From assembly GCF_005221325.1 (NCBI RefSeq), contig NZ_CP039888.1, positions 1,178,001 through 1,242,000 on the forward strand: a DNA stretch of 64,000 nt, given 5' to 3'. Within the stretch, counting starts at the first letter, position 1; each line of letters opens with the position of its first letter. Below are positions 7,856 to 17,959 of this stretch, in pieces. The position numbers and the translations under genes are program-made. The notes under the pieces are model-generated. The model was not told where the DNA came from, did no database searches, and saw nothing but the letters and a program-made list of their open reading frames with translations. The stretch comes from Agrobacterium tumefaciens. Its GTDB lineage: Bacteria > Pseudomonadota > Alphaproteobacteria > Rhizobiales > Rhizobiaceae.

Positions 7856-9058
7856 ATGAAGATTACGTCTGTCGAAACTTTGCGGACCGAAGAGTTCTCA
7901 AATGTGCTTTGGGTGCGCATCCACACCGATACCGGGGTGATCGGGCTGGGTGAAACCTTCTATGGCGCAGGCGCGGTCGAGGCTCATATCCACGATGTTC
8001 TGGCCGGCCGCCTGCTTGGCCGCGACCCGATGCGGATCGAGGCGCATTCCCGCGAATTGGTAAATCTGCCGATGGCGCAGGCCTCGACCGGTGCCGAATA
8101 TCGTGCGGCTTCGGCGATCGATCTGGCGCTGTGGGATATTTTCGGCAAGGTCTGCGATCAGCCGGTCCACCAGATGCTGGGTGGTCTCTGCCACGATCGT
8201 ATTCCCGTCTACAATACCTGTGCCGGTTACGGTTACGTGCGGTCCAACAAGATCAAGCCGGTCGATACCTGGAATTTTCGCGACGATGCCGAAGGCCCCT
8301 ATGAAGATCTCAGGGCTTTCATGACGGATGCCGGCGCGCTCGCCGAAAATCTGCTGGAGCAGGGCATTTCGGCCATGAAGATCTGGCCGTTCGATCCTGC
8401 GGCGATCGAAAACGACGGGCGTTACATCACGAGCGACCAGCTGCGCGCAGCCCTGCTGCCGTTCGAGCAGATACGCAAACGTGTGGGTGACCGCATGCAG
8501 ATCATGGTGGAGTTTCACAGCCTCTGGAACCTGCCGACGATCAAGAGGATCGCCCGCGAACTCGAAGCCTTCGATCCGACATGGTACGAGGATCCGATAC
8601 GGATGAATTCGGTATCCGCCCTTTCGGAACTGGCCGCCTCCACCAGCGTGCCGATCTGTGCCTCGGAAACCCTCGGTTCCCGTTTCCCCTACAAGGACAT
8701 GCTGGAAGCCGGCGCGATCGGCATCGTCATGACTGACCTCGTCTGGACCGGCGGTCTGACCGAAGGCCGCAAGATCGCCGCACTGGCCGACACCTATCAT
8801 CGCCCCTACGCGCCGCATGATTGCACCGGGCCTGTCGCCTATGCCGCAGCCGTTCATTCCTCTTTTTCACAGACCAACACCATGATCCAGGAGTCCGTGC
8901 GCGCTTTTTATACCGGCTGGTACAGCGAGCTTGTGACAAATCTGCCCGTCATCGAAAACGGCTTCGTCTTGCCGATGGAAGGCCCCGGCCTCGGGACCGA
9001 ATTGCTGCCCAAGGTCTTCGACCGGCCGGACCTGACGGTCCGCGTCAGCACGCTGTGA
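7856..9058 (+). CDS. Enolase-superfamily acid-sugar dehydratase (mandelate racemase/muconate lactonizing family)
   Basis: A 400-residue enzyme with an N-terminal capping domain and a C-terminal barrel. Likely metal ligands are E219, E245 and E271 at the ends of successive strands. H221 in VEFHSLW, two residues after the first ligand, resembles the catalytic histidine of mannonate and gluconate dehydratases, and PHDCTGP with H321 is another hallmark of that group. KIWPFD is at 175-180. The probable reaction is loss of water from an aldonic acid to a 2-keto-3-deoxy acid. GGAGG is placed five bases before the ATG. It is the first gene of the rightward operon and is followed 10 bases later by an SDR. 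The exact substrate is not determinable. Confidence 0.87.
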   Translation: MKITSVETLRTEEFSNVLWVRIHTDTGVIGLGETFYGAGAVEAHIHDVLAGRLLGRDPMRIEAHSRELVNLPMAQASTGAEYRAASAIDLALWDIFGKVCDQPVHQMLGGLCHDRIPVYNTCAGYGYVRSNKIKPVDTWNFRDDAEGPYEDLRAFMTDAGALAENLLEQGISAMKIWPFDPAAIENDGRYITSDQLRAALLPFEQIRKRVGDRMQIMVEFHSLWNLPTIKRIARELEAFDPTWYEDPIRMNSVSALSELAASTSVPICASETLGSRFPYKDMLEAGAIGIVMTDLVWTGGLTEGRKIAALADTYHRPYAPHDCTGPVAYAAAVHSSFSQTNTMIQESVRAFYTGWYSELVTNLPVIENGFVLPMEGPGLGTELLPKVFDRPDLTVRVSTL

Positions 9059-9068
9059 GGAGGACGTC

Positions 9069-9839
9069 ATGACCAATCAGACCATCTTCGATCTCTCCGG
9101 CCGCACGGCGCTTGTTACCGGCTCTTCACGCGGTCTCGGCCGCGCAATGGCGGAAGGGCTTGCCGTCGCGGGGGCGCGCATCCTCATTAACGGCACCGAT
9201 CCGTCGCGTGTCGCGCAAACGGTTCAGGAGTTTCGCAGCGCCGGTCATGACGCTGAGGCGGTTGCCTTTGACGTCACCTCCGAAAGCGCAATCATTGAGG
9301 CTTTCGCCATGCTTGATGAGCAGGGGATAGAGGTCGACATCCTCGTCAACAATGCCGGCATCCAGTTCCGCAAGCCGATGGTCGAACTTGAGACGGCGGA
9401 CTGGCAGCGGGTGATCGACACCAACCTCACAAGCGCCTTCATGATTGGCCGCGAGGCGGCAAAACGGATGATCCCGCGCAGATATGGCAAGATCGTCAAT
9501 ATCGGCTCGCTGACCAGTGAACTCGCCCGCGCGACGGTGGCGCCCTATACCGTGGCCAAAGGCGGTATCAAGATGCTGACCCGCGCCATGGCGGCGGAAT
9601 GGGCGCAATATGGCATACAGGCCAACGCCATCGGCCCCGGCTACATGCTGACCGACATGAATCAGGCACTGATCGACAATCCGGAATTCGACGCCTGGGT
9701 GAAGGCACGCACGCCGGCGAAACGCTGGGGCAAACCGCAGGAACTCGTCGGAACCGCCGTGTTCCTCTCTGCCTCGGCCTCCGACTACGTCAATGGCCAG
9801 ATAATCTATGTCGACGGTGGAATGCTGTCGGTTCTCTAG
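9069..9839 (+). CDS. SDR family oxidoreductase, gluconate 5-dehydrogenase-like
   Basis: A 256-residue classical short-chain dehydrogenase. The cofactor motif TGSSRGLG is at 17-24, NNAG at 94-97, and the catalytic set S147, Y160, K164. The C-terminal YVNGQIIYVDGG is standard. Overall it resembles 5-keto-D-gluconate reductases (IdnO/Gno), which interconvert 5-ketogluconate and D-gluconate. The neighbour just downstream is idonate-5-dehydrogenase-like, the partner step in the known L-idonate pathway, which supports the reading. The cofactor choice was not resolved. Confidence 0.85.
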   Translation: MTNQTIFDLSGRTALVTGSSRGLGRAMAEGLAVAGARILINGTDPSRVAQTVQEFRSAGHDAEAVAFDVTSESAIIEAFAMLDEQGIEVDILVNNAGIQFRKPMVELETADWQRVIDTNLTSAFMIGREAAKRMIPRRYGKIVNIGSLTSELARATVAPYTVAKGGIKMLTRAMAAEWAQYGIQANAIGPGYMLTDMNQALIDNPEFDAWVKARTPAKRWGKPQELVGTAVFLSASASDYVNGQIIYVDGGMLSVL

Positions 9840-9888
9840 AACCGCCGCCATCCTTGATGCCAACAGAAATTGACGGGAGGAGACGCGC

Positions 9889-10932
9889 ATGCGCGGAGTC
9901 GTCATTCATGCAGCAAAAGACCTGCGGGTAGAAGACGTTGCCGGCCAACCACTTGCCGCGGACGAGGTGCGGGTGGCTGTTGCCGTCGGCGGAATTTGCG
10001 GGTCGGATCTGCATTATTATAACCACGGCGGCTTCGGCACGGTGCGCGTGCGCGAGCCCATGGCGCTCGGTCATGAGTTTGCCGGTACGGTGGCTGAAGT
10101 GGGCAGTTCCGTCTCTCATCTCGTGCCCGGCATGCGCGTGGCGGTCAATCCGAGCCTGCCCTGCGGCACCTGCCGTTATTGCGCTCAGGGCATGCAGAAC
10201 CAGTGCCTGGACATGCGCTTCATGGGCAGCGCCATGCGCTCCCCCCATGTTCAGGGCGGTTTCCGTGAAATCGTGACCGTTCATTCGACGCAACCCGTAC
10301 CAATTGCCGAAGGGCTTTCGATGGGCGAAGCAGCCATGGCTGAGCCTTTGGCCGTGTGCCTCCATGCCGCGCGTCAGGCCGGATCGCTTCTCGGCAAGAC
10401 GGTGCTGATAACCGGTGCCGGACCGATAGGCATGCTGAGCCTGCTCGTTGCCCGTCTTGCCGGCGCGGCGCATATCGTCGTTACCGATGTCGCCGACGCG
10501 CCGCTCGATCTGGCGCGACGCATCGGCGCGGATGAGGCCGTCAACATCATGCGCGATGCCGGCCTGCTTGAAAAATACCGGTTTGAAAAAGGCGCCTTCG
10601 ACGTCTTGTTCGAAGCCTCCGGCAATCAGGCGGCACTTGTCCCGGCGCTGGATGTGCTCCGGCCGGGCGGCGTGATCGTCCAGCTCGGTCTTGGCGGTGA
10701 GTTCACCATCCCGATGAACCTCATCGTTGCCAAAGAGCTGCAACTGCGCGGAACGTTCCGCTTCCACGAGGAATTTGCCCAGGCGGTGAACATGATGGGA
10801 CGCGGCCTGATCGACGTTAAGCCCTTGATCAGCGCCACATTGCCGTTCGATCAGGCCCGTGAGGCTTTCGATCTTGCCGGTGACCGCGCAAGAAGCATGA
10901 AAGTGCAGCTTGCCTTCAGCGGTGCAGCCTGA
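9889..10932 (+). CDS. Zinc-dependent alcohol dehydrogenase, L-idonate 5-dehydrogenase-like
   Basis: A 347-residue medium-chain dehydrogenase. Catalytic zinc ligands are C37 and the GHE motif (H62, E63); structural zinc cysteines are C92, C95, C98 and C106 in CGTCRYC...C. The cofactor loop TGAGPIG lies near residue 176. The N-terminal GGICGSDLHYYNHGG pattern is typical of L-idonate 5-dehydrogenase, which oxidises L-idonate to 5-ketogluconate. It follows the SDR by 49 bases with GGGAGGAG before the ATG, and its stop overlaps the next gene by one base. Confidence 0.86.
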   Translation: MRGVVIHAAKDLRVEDVAGQPLAADEVRVAVAVGGICGSDLHYYNHGGFGTVRVREPMALGHEFAGTVAEVGSSVSHLVPGMRVAVNPSLPCGTCRYCAQGMQNQCLDMRFMGSAMRSPHVQGGFREIVTVHSTQPVPIAEGLSMGEAAMAEPLAVCLHAARQAGSLLGKTVLITGAGPIGMLSLLVARLAGAAHIVVTDVADAPLDLARRIGADEAVNIMRDAGLLEKYRFEKGAFDVLFEASGNQAALVPALDVLRPGGVIVQLGLGGEFTIPMNLIVAKELQLRGTFRFHEEFAQAVNMMGRGLIDVKPLISATLPFDQAREAFDLAGDRARSMKVQLAFSGAA

Positions 10933-11420
10933 TGAAGCCCGTTGTCGCCAGGCCGCTGACAGCGGAAGCCTTCGCGCCATTCGGCTCTGTCGCCGATATA
11001 TCTTCACTCGATCAGTTGGTGTCGCTAACGCACGCTTATGAGGGAACCGGCGACGCAAAAGCGCCGGTGCTTCAACTCGTACAGGCAAAGGCAATGTCTG
11101 GCGCTCCGGTCATCTCGCAAATGGAAATACATCCATTCTCCAGCCAGACTTTCCTGCCGCTCGACCAGTCGCCATCTCTGGTCGTGGTCTGCGAGGCCGG
11201 TGGGGACGGGATGCCGGATGAATCCACCATCCGGGCCTTTCTGGCAGGCCCCATGCAGATCGTCACCTATCGTTACGGTGTGATGCACCATAGGCTGACA
11301 CCGCTTGCGCCTTCCGGCAGGTTTGCCATGACGATGTGGCAGACGGGAAATGGTGGAGACACTGTCCTTTACCCGCTGCACACGCCTGTATCGGTGGATA
11401 TGTCCAACATCGCTCCGTGA
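10932..11420 (+). CDS. Ureidoglycolate lyase (AllA) family protein
   Basis: A 162-residue cupin-like protein. The N terminus with PLTAEAFAPFGSV, the central MEIHPFSSQTFLPLDQSP and the YRYGVMHHRLTPL segment match the AllA family, whose characterised members split ureidoglycolate to glyoxylate and urea. There are no other purine-degradation genes here and the gene is translationally coupled to an idonate-dehydrogenase-like gene, so it may act on a different alpha-hydroxy or keto acid in a sugar-acid pathway. Family assignment is good; the reaction here is uncertain. Confidence 0.82.
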   Translation: MKPVVARPLTAEAFAPFGSVADISSLDQLVSLTHAYEGTGDAKAPVLQLVQAKAMSGAPVISQMEIHPFSSQTFLPLDQSPSLVVVCEAGGDGMPDESTIRAFLAGPMQIVTYRYGVMHHRLTPLAPSGRFAMTMWQTGNGGDTVLYPLHTPVSVDMSNIAP

Positions 11421-11543
11421 GCGTTAGCCCCGGAATGCGCGAAATATCCGCGATTGCCGATTTGCATTCCTGGCGTCGTTCGTGCTTTTGTCTGCCACAA
11501 CAGCCCGGTCCAGCGCCGGATGCAGGCCGAAGGGGCGGAAATC

Positions 11544-12425
11544 ATGGATGACAAGCAAAGCGTCGATCATCTCGTGCTGCCCGTGCGGGATATCGGTATC
11601 GCGGCTCGCCGACTTGAGGCTCTCGGCTTCACGGTCGCGCCGCCGGCTCTCCATCCATTCGGCACGCAAAACGCCTGCGTTTTCTTTCAGGATGGCACCT
11701 ATATCGAGCCGCTGGCGATTGCTGACCCAGCTAAATATATTGCCTCGATAGAGAAGGGTGACGTCTTTACCGGCAGGGATCAGGCGTTCAGACAACATCA
11801 CGGCCAGGAAGGTTTCTCGGCTCTCGTCGCCAAAACAGGCGACGCTATTGGCAATCACGAACGGTTCGTCGCAGCGGGCCTCTCCGTCGGTGATCTTTTT
11901 GAGTTTTCGCGACCGGTTCAGATGCCGGACGGCTCCCGCAGCGAAGCGGCATTTCGGCTGGCTTTTGCGGCAAGCGGGGCGGCGACGGATTTTTTCCTGT
12001 TCGCCTGCCAGCGGCTGAAGGCCTTGCCGGGCGACCGAACGGAGCTGGAGCGGCATGCCAATGCCGTCACGGGTCTCCGCGAAATCGTCCTGCTTCCCGG
12101 CGGAGATGCAAGAGCGGCTCACCTGATCGAAACGGTCTTCGACTGTGAGGCGATGATGTCTCCGAGTGGAGATATGATTTTCGCAACCGGCAATGCCCAA
12201 ATCAGATTGACCGAAAAGCCGGTCTTCGCCGGCATCGACCTGAATGCTTCAAATCGGGGTGATGGAGGGCTGCGAGGTGCTGGCATCGTTTTCTCCGTCA
12301 ACGATCTTGCCGTGACAGCGGCGGTGCTTGCTGCTAATGGCGTCTCCAGCATGGAAGCGGGCGGCCGTCTGGTGGTGCCCGCAGTACCCGGTCAGGGCGT
12401 TGCCTTCGCCTTCGAGGAAAAATGA
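11544..12425 (+). CDS. VOC family (glyoxalase-like) protein
   Basis: About 293 residues from the ATG at 11544, which has AGGGGCGG before it; an in-frame ATG at 11520 is possible. The N-terminal [21 protein letters not shown] is the start of a glyoxalase/vicinal-oxygen-chelate fold, and the second half ([22 protein letters not shown]) looks like a second, degenerate module. This is the glyoxalase_3-like arrangement found in proteins of unknown substrate. It ends in an ATGA overlap with kdsA, so it is probably co-translated with it, although it is separated from the upstream catabolic gene by 123 bases. The function is unknown. Confidence 0.78.
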   Translation: MDDKQSVDHLVLPVRDIGIAARRLEALGFTVAPPALHPFGTQNACVFFQDGTYIEPLAIADPAKYIASIEKGDVFTGRDQAFRQHHGQEGFSALVAKTGDAIGNHERFVAAGLSVGDLFEFSRPVQMPDGSRSEAAFRLAFAASGAATDFFLFACQRLKALPGDRTELERHANAVTGLREIVLLPGGDARAAHLIETVFDCEAMMSPSGDMIFATGNAQIRLTEKPVFAGIDLNASNRGDGGLRGAGIVFSVNDLAVTAAVLAANGVSSMEAGGRLVVPAVPGQGVAFAFEEK

Positions 12426-13270
12426 TGAGCGTTACGAACAATCTCAAAGTCACCGCCGGCGATGGCGCCAGCAAGGTTTCCTTCTCCAATACCGAGCGTT
12501 TTTCGCTGATTGCCGGCCCCTGCCAGATGGAAAGCCGCGAACATGCCTTCACGATCGCGGGTGTGCTCAAAGAACTGTGCGATAAGCTGGGCATCGGCCT
12601 TGTCTATAAGTCCTCCTTCGACAAGGCGAACCGCACCTCGCTTTCCGGCAAGCGCGGCATCGGCCTTGACAGCGCGATGGAGATTTTCGCCGATCTCAAG
12701 AAGGAATTCGGCTTTCCTGTTCTGACGGATATTCACACCGAGGAACAATGCGCCATCGTGTCCGAAGTGGTGGATGTGCTGCAGATCCCGGCCTTCCTCA
12801 GCCGACAGACCGATCTTCTTGTCGCCGCCGCAAAGACCGGCTGCGTCATCAATGTCAAGAAAGGCCAGTTCCTGGCTCCCTGGGACATGAAGAACGTGCT
12901 GGCCAAGCTGAATGAAAGCGGCAACCCGAATGTGCTGCTCTGCGAACGCGGCGCCTCCTTCGGTTACAATACGCTCGTCTCCGACATGCGTTCGCTGCCG
13001 ATCATGGCTTCTCTCGGCGCGCCTGTCGTCTTCGATGCCACCCATTCGGTGCAGCAGCCGGGCGGGCAGGGCGGTTCCACCGGCGGCCAGCGTGAATTCG
13101 TCGAGACGCTTTCGCGTGCGGCGGTCGCGGTCGGTGTCGCCGGTCTCTTCATCGAGACCCATGAAGACCCGGACAATGCGCCCTCTGACGGTCCCAATAT
13201 GGTGCATCTGAAGGACATGCCCAAGCTGCTGGAAAAGCTACTGGCCTTCGACGCCATCACCAAAGCCTGA
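12422..13270 (+). CDS. kdsA: 3-deoxy-8-phosphooctulonate synthase (KDO8P synthase)
   Basis: A 282-residue cytoplasmic aldolase-type barrel that condenses phosphoenolpyruvate with arabinose 5-phosphate for lipopolysaccharide KDO. Typical segments are [10 protein letters not shown] near 30, [12 protein letters not shown] near 62-73, LTDIHTEEQ near 102, and [12 protein letters not shown] near 204. A second ATG follows three bases after the first and either could be used. The gene overlaps the VOC gene by four bases and precedes enolase by 136 bases, consistent with the usual kdsA-eno order. Confidence 0.96.
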   Translation: MMSVTNNLKVTAGDGASKVSFSNTERFSLIAGPCQMESREHAFTIAGVLKELCDKLGIGLVYKSSFDKANRTSLSGKRGIGLDSAMEIFADLKKEFGFPVLTDIHTEEQCAIVSEVVDVLQIPAFLSRQTDLLVAAAKTGCVINVKKGQFLAPWDMKNVLAKLNESGNPNVLLCERGASFGYNTLVSDMRSLPIMASLGAPVVFDATHSVQQPGGQGGSTGGQREFVETLSRAAVAVGVAGLFIETHEDPDNAPSDGPNMVHLKDMPKLLEKLLAFDAITKA

Positions 13271-13309
13271 GGGGCCGGCGCGGTTTGTGCCAATCGATTT
13301 TAAATGGCG

Positions 13310-13333
13310 GGCGGACCGTTTCTGCCGTCCGCC
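13310..13333 (+). terminator. Hairpin after kdsA (possible weak terminator)
   Basis: GGCGGAC at 13310-13316 pairs with GTCCGCC at 13327-13333 around a 10-base loop, 40 bases after the kdsA stop. It is followed by the mildly T-rich GTCATTGTAATTTC and not by a clean T run, so it may attenuate transcription without ending it. Confidence 0.35.
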
Positions 13334-13343
13334 GTCATTGTAA

Positions 13344-14697
<1,354 letters not shown>

Positions 14698-14754
14698 GCG
14701 GGGGCGCTTTGCTGTCCTAGATGGGATTGGTATCAGGCCTCGCAACGCATTCGA

Positions 14755-14840
14755 CATCATCCTCGGCCTTGTGCCGAGGATCTGCAACGTCTCCTCAATT
14801 CGACACGTTGCAGATGCTCGGGACAGGCCCGAGCATGACG
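14755..14840. repeat. Three-stem palindromic intergenic repeat, copy A
   Basis: This 86-base element has a left hairpin (CCTCGG..CCGAGG), a middle perfect inverted repeat ATCTGCAACGT / ACGTTGCAGAT, and a right hairpin GCTCGGGACAGGCCCGAGC, and ends GCATGACG. The left and right stems are close reverse complements of each other. It lies in the 310-base gap between eno and ftsB, which holds nothing else I can identify. Related copies are at 22959-23045 and 39196-39281. It resembles the RIME-type mosaic repeats described in rhizobia. Confidence 0.85.
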
Positions 14841-14991
14841 AACCGGAGCTTCGGCATCACCGCCATTCTCAGCCTGCCTCCGGCGGGCTTTTTCATGCCC
14901 ATTCGCCATTCGCAATTTAAGGTCAACGGATAGTTAAACAATCCGGCTTAGTCTCAGAATCACGTTGTGCGTTTTAAGGCTTCTCTCCGGC

Positions 14992-15309
14992 ATGTGGACC
15001 AGACATCATAAAAAGAGACGATTCGGCCGTTTGATCGTTCCGGCCATCACGATCGCTTTTCTTTCCTATTTCGGTTATCATTCCATCCATGGCGACTTCG
15101 GCCTTCAGGCGACGGAGCGGCTGGAGCGGCAGCGTATTACTCGCACGGCGGAGCTTCAAAAGCTCACGCAGGCGCGTGTGGCGCTGGAGCGGCAGGTGGA
15201 ATTGTTGAGCGATGGCTCGTTGGAGCGGGACATGATCGATGAAATTTCCCGTTACCAGCTGAATATGTCCCGCACGGACGAAATCGTCATCATGAACACA
15301 TATTTCTAA
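14992..15309 (+). CDS. ftsB: Septum formation initiator family protein (FtsB/DivIC)
   Basis: About 105 residues from the ATG at 14992; a TTG at 14965 would add nine. A basic N terminus (MWTRHHKKRRFGR) is followed by one membrane segment (LIVPAITIAFLSYFGYHSI, about 13-31) and a periplasmic coiled coil (about 38-75, rich in E, R, Q and L). This is the single-pass bitopic layout of FtsB, which with FtsL and FtsQ activates septal cell-wall synthesis. Its position between eno and pdhA is as in other Rhizobiales. Sequence similarity alone is weak in this family, so the call leans on topology and context. Confidence 0.82.
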   Translation: MWTRHHKKRRFGRLIVPAITIAFLSYFGYHSIHGDFGLQATERLERQRITRTAELQKLTQARVALERQVELLSDGSLERDMIDEISRYQLNMSRTDEIVIMNTYF

Positions 15310-15330
15310 TTAACCGAAATCAGGTTAATT
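15308..15330. promoter_or_regulatory. AT-rich perfect inverted repeat after ftsB
   Basis: AATTAACC at 15308-15315 and GGTTAATT at 15323-15330 are perfect inverted arms around GAAATCA, starting inside the ftsB stop codon and 133 bases before pdhA. The AT-rich arms and the absence of a T run argue for a protein-binding site more than a terminator. Confidence 0.4.
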
Positions 15331-15337
15331 TAACATT

Positions 15338-15352
15338 TGTGATTTATTCACA
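15338..15352. promoter_or_regulatory. Inverted repeat TGTGA-N5-TCACA upstream of pdhA
   Basis: TGTGATTTATTCACA is a perfect 5-base inverted repeat with a 5-base spacer, eight bases after the AT-rich palindrome. The arms look like half-sites of CRP-family regulators, but the spacing (five instead of six) is not canonical. Confidence 0.35.
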
Positions 15353-15371
15353 GCATCTTAGCGTGAATATG

Positions 15372-15402
15372 TGCCATGCGTTTAAAGCATTGCTGCATGG
15401 CA
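15372..15402. promoter_or_regulatory. Inverted repeat TGCCATGC / GCATGGCA upstream of pdhA
   Basis: TGCCATGC (15372-15379) and GCATGGCA (15395-15402) are perfect 8-base inverted arms separated by 15 bases, ending 60 bases before the pdhA start. The position suits an operator overlapping or just downstream of the pdh promoter. The regulator is unknown. Confidence 0.42.
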
Positions 15403-15462
15403 TTTTCTTGCATATGGTGCGCGCCACTCTATCCATTCAAATGGCAACTCAGGGAGGGATGA

Positions 15463-16506
15463 ATGGCGCCGCGAAAACCAGCGACCGTATCCGGCCGCAA
15501 GACCACGGCAAAGGCTGCAACCGAATTCACCGGCAAGAACAGTCCCGACTTCTCCAAGGAAGACGAACTTCACGCCTACCGTGAAATGCTGCTCATCCGC
15601 CGTTTCGAAGAAAAGGCCGGCCAGCTCTACGGCATGGGCTTCATCGGTGGTTTCTGTCACCTCTATATCGGTCAGGAAGCCGTTGTTGTCGGCATGCAGA
15701 TGTCGCAGAAGGAAGGCGATCAGGTCATCACCGCTTACCGCGACCACGGCCACATGCTTGCACTCGGCATGAGCGCGCGTGGCGTAATGGCCGAGTTGAC
15801 CGGCCGCAAGGGCGGCCTGTCGAAAGGCAAGGGCGGCTCCATGCACATGTTCTCCAAGGAGAAACATTTCTATGGCGGTCACGGCATCGTCGGCGCGCAG
15901 GTTTCGCTTGGAACCGGTCTCGCTTTCGCCAACCGCTATCGCGGCAACGACAATGTTTCCGTGACCTATTTCGGTGACGGCGCCGCCAACCAGGGCCAGG
16001 TCTACGAGAGCTTCAACATGGCCGCTCTCTGGAAACTGCCGATCATCTATATCGTCGAGAACAACCGTTACGCCATGGGCACCTCGACCGCCCGCGCCAC
16101 CGCCCAGTCGAACTATTCGCTGCGCGGCCAGTCGTTCGGTATCCCCGGCGTTCAGGTGGATGGCATGGATGTGCGCGCCGTCAAGGCCGCCGCCGATCAG
16201 GCGCTGGAACATTGCCGTTCCGGCAAGGGTCCGATCATTCTGGAAATGCTGACCTACCGTTACCGAGGTCACTCCATGTCCGACCCGGCGAAATACCGTT
16301 CCAAGGATGAAGTGCAGAAGATGCGCTCCGAACATGACCCGATCGAGCAGGTCAAGGCACGGCTTCTGGAGCAGGGCTGGGCAAGCGAAGACGAACTCAA
16401 GGCCATCGACAAGGATGTCCGTGATATCGTCGCCGACAGCGCCGACTTCGCCCAGAACGACCCAGAGCCGGATGTATCCGAGCTTTACACCGACATTCTG
16501 CTCTGA
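15463..16506 (+). CDS. pdhA: Pyruvate dehydrogenase E1 component, alpha subunit
   Basis: A 347-residue subunit of the heteromeric E1, which decarboxylates pyruvate with thiamine diphosphate. The cofactor-binding motif runs from GDG (171-173) to N201 in VENNRYAMG. The segment [21 protein letters not shown] (about 125-145) and the phosphorylation-loop-like [15 protein letters not shown] are typical of the family. The first 30 residues are a basic, Ala/Thr/Lys-rich extension before the catalytic fold. AGGGAGGGATGA supplies the ribosome site. It heads the pdhA-pdhB-pdhC operon. Confidence 0.97.
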   Translation: MAPRKPATVSGRKTTAKAATEFTGKNSPDFSKEDELHAYREMLLIRRFEEKAGQLYGMGFIGGFCHLYIGQEAVVVGMQMSQKEGDQVITAYRDHGHMLALGMSARGVMAELTGRKGGLSKGKGGSMHMFSKEKHFYGGHGIVGAQVSLGTGLAFANRYRGNDNVSVTYFGDGAANQGQVYESFNMAALWKLPIIYIVENNRYAMGTSTARATAQSNYSLRGQSFGIPGVQVDGMDVRAVKAAADQALEHCRSGKGPIILEMLTYRYRGHSMSDPAKYRSKDEVQKMRSEHDPIEQVKARLLEQGWASEDELKAIDKDVRDIVADSADFAQNDPEPDVSELYTDILL

Positions 16507-16523
16507 TCGGGAAAGGGAAACCA

Positions 16524-17945
16524 ATGCCTGTAGAAATTCTTATGCCCGCCCTTTCCCCGACCATGGAGGAAGGCACGCTTTCCAAGTGGCTTAAAAAGGA
16601 AGGCGACAAGGTCACCTCCGGCGACGTGATTGCCGAAATCGAGACCGACAAGGCGACCATGGAAGTGGAAGCCGTGGATGAAGGCGTGATCGGCAAGCTC
16701 TTGATCGATGCCGGCACCGAAGGTGTGAAGGTCAACACGGCAATCGCCGTTCTCCTTCAGGATGGTGAAAGCGCCGACGACATCTCTTCCTCCGCCAAGA
16801 AGGAAGAGCCAAAGGCTGAAGCTGCAAATTCCGGTTCTGATGCCGCCGGCGGCAAGACCCGTGAAGCTGCCGAAGAGCCGAGCGCTGCCAAGGAAGCCGC
16901 CAAGGTTCCGGCAGCACCTAAGATCGACGTTGCGGCCGATCCGGATGTTCCTGCCGGTACGGAAATGGTGATGACGACAGTGCGTGAAGCGCTGCGCGAC
17001 GCCATGGCCGAAGAAATGCGCGCCGACGAAAAAGTTTTCGTCATGGGTGAAGAAGTCGCCGAATATCAGGGCGCCTACAAGATCACCCAAGGGTTGTTGC
17101 AGGAATTCGGCGAGCGCCGTGTTATCGATACCCCGATCACCGAGCATGGTTTTGCCGGTATCGGCGTCGGCGCTGCGATGACGGGCCTCAAGCCCATCGT
17201 CGAATTCATGACCTTCAACTTCGCCATGCAGGCGATCGACCAGATTGTCAACTCGGCGGCTAAGACGCTTTACATGTCGGGCGGTCAGATGGGTGCACCG
17301 ATGGTGTTCCGTGGTCCGTCCGGTGCTGCTGCCCGCGTTGGCGCACAGCATTCGCAATGTTACGCCGCATGGTACAGCCATATTCCGGGCCTCAAAGTTG
17401 TCATGCCCTACACGGCAGCCGACGCCAAGGGCCTGCTCAAGGCGGCTATCCGCGATCCGAACCCGGTCATCTTCCTTGAGAACGAAATTCTCTACGGCCA
17501 AAGCTTCGAAGTGCCGAAGCTCGATGATTTCGTTCTGCCGATCGGCAAGGCGCGCATTCACCGCAAGGGCAAGGATGCGACCATCGTTTCCTTCGGTATC
17601 GGCATGACCTATGCGATCAAGGCGGTTGCGGAACTCGAAAAGCTTGGCATCGATGTCGAACTGATCGACCTGCGCACCATCCGTCCGATGGATCTGCCCA
17701 CCGTCATCGAATCGGTCAAGAAGACCGGTCGTCTGGTCACGGTCGAGGAAGGCTTCCCGCAGTCATCGGTCGGTGACTTCATTGCCAACCAGGTCATGCG
17801 CGCCGCTTTCGACTATCTCGATGCGCCGATCCTGACGATTGCCGGCAAGGACGTTCCGATGCCTTACGCGGCGAACCTCGAAAAGCTGGCTTTGCCCAAC
17901 GTCGATGAAGTCGTCCAGGCCGTCAAAACCGTCTGCTACAAGTAA
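16524..17945 (+). CDS. pdhB: Pyruvate dehydrogenase E1 component, beta subunit with N-terminal lipoyl domain
   Basis: At 473 residues this is about 140 longer than a plain E1 beta. Residues 1-80 are a lipoyl domain with the modified lysine K43 in ETDKATME. Residues 80-145 are an Ala/Glu/Lys/Pro-rich flexible linker, and the E1 beta fold starts near 150 ([14 protein letters not shown]), with [13 protein letters not shown] and the C-terminal transketolase module. Lipoyl-E1 beta fusions are known in some alphaproteobacteria. It starts 18 bases after pdhA and shares a 38-base identical stretch with pdhC in the lipoyl region. Confidence 0.96.
   Translation: MPVEILMPALSPTMEEGTLSKWLKKEGDKVTSGDVIAEIETDKATMEVEAVDEGVIGKLLIDAGTEGVKVNTAIAVLLQDGESADDISSSAKKEEPKAEAANSGSDAAGGKTREAAEEPSAAKEAAKVPAAPKIDVAADPDVPAGTEMVMTTVREALRDAMAEEMRADEKVFVMGEEVAEYQGAYKITQGLLQEFGERRVIDTPITEHGFAGIGVGAAMTGLKPIVEFMTFNFAMQAIDQIVNSAAKTLYMSGGQMGAPMVFRGPSGAAARVGAQHSQCYAAWYSHIPGLKVVMPYTAADAKGLLKAAIRDPNPVIFLENEILYGQSFEVPKLDDFVLPIGKARIHRKGKDATIVSFGIGMTYAIKAVAELEKLGIDVELIDLRTIRPMDLPTVIESVKKTGRLVTVEEGFPQSSVGDFIANQVMRAAFDYLDAPILTIAGKDVPMPYAANLEKLALPNVDEVVQAVKTVCYK
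16638..16675 (+). repeat. 38-base direct repeat in pdhB, matching pdhC 18074-18111
   Basis: The bases coding [13 protein letters not shown] around the lipoyl-lysine are identical in pdhB and in pdhC at 18074-18111, 1.4 kb apart, within a larger block of high similarity covering most of both lipoyl domains. Identity at synonymous positions suggests recent sequence exchange or constrained codon use. Confidence 0.85.
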
Positions 17946-17959
17946 GGGGAGGCGTTTCG

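Noticed and set aside
1..12425. Genomic island acquired by transfer
   Set aside because: No integrase, transposase, tRNA or direct flanking repeat is visible, and base composition looks like that of the core genes.
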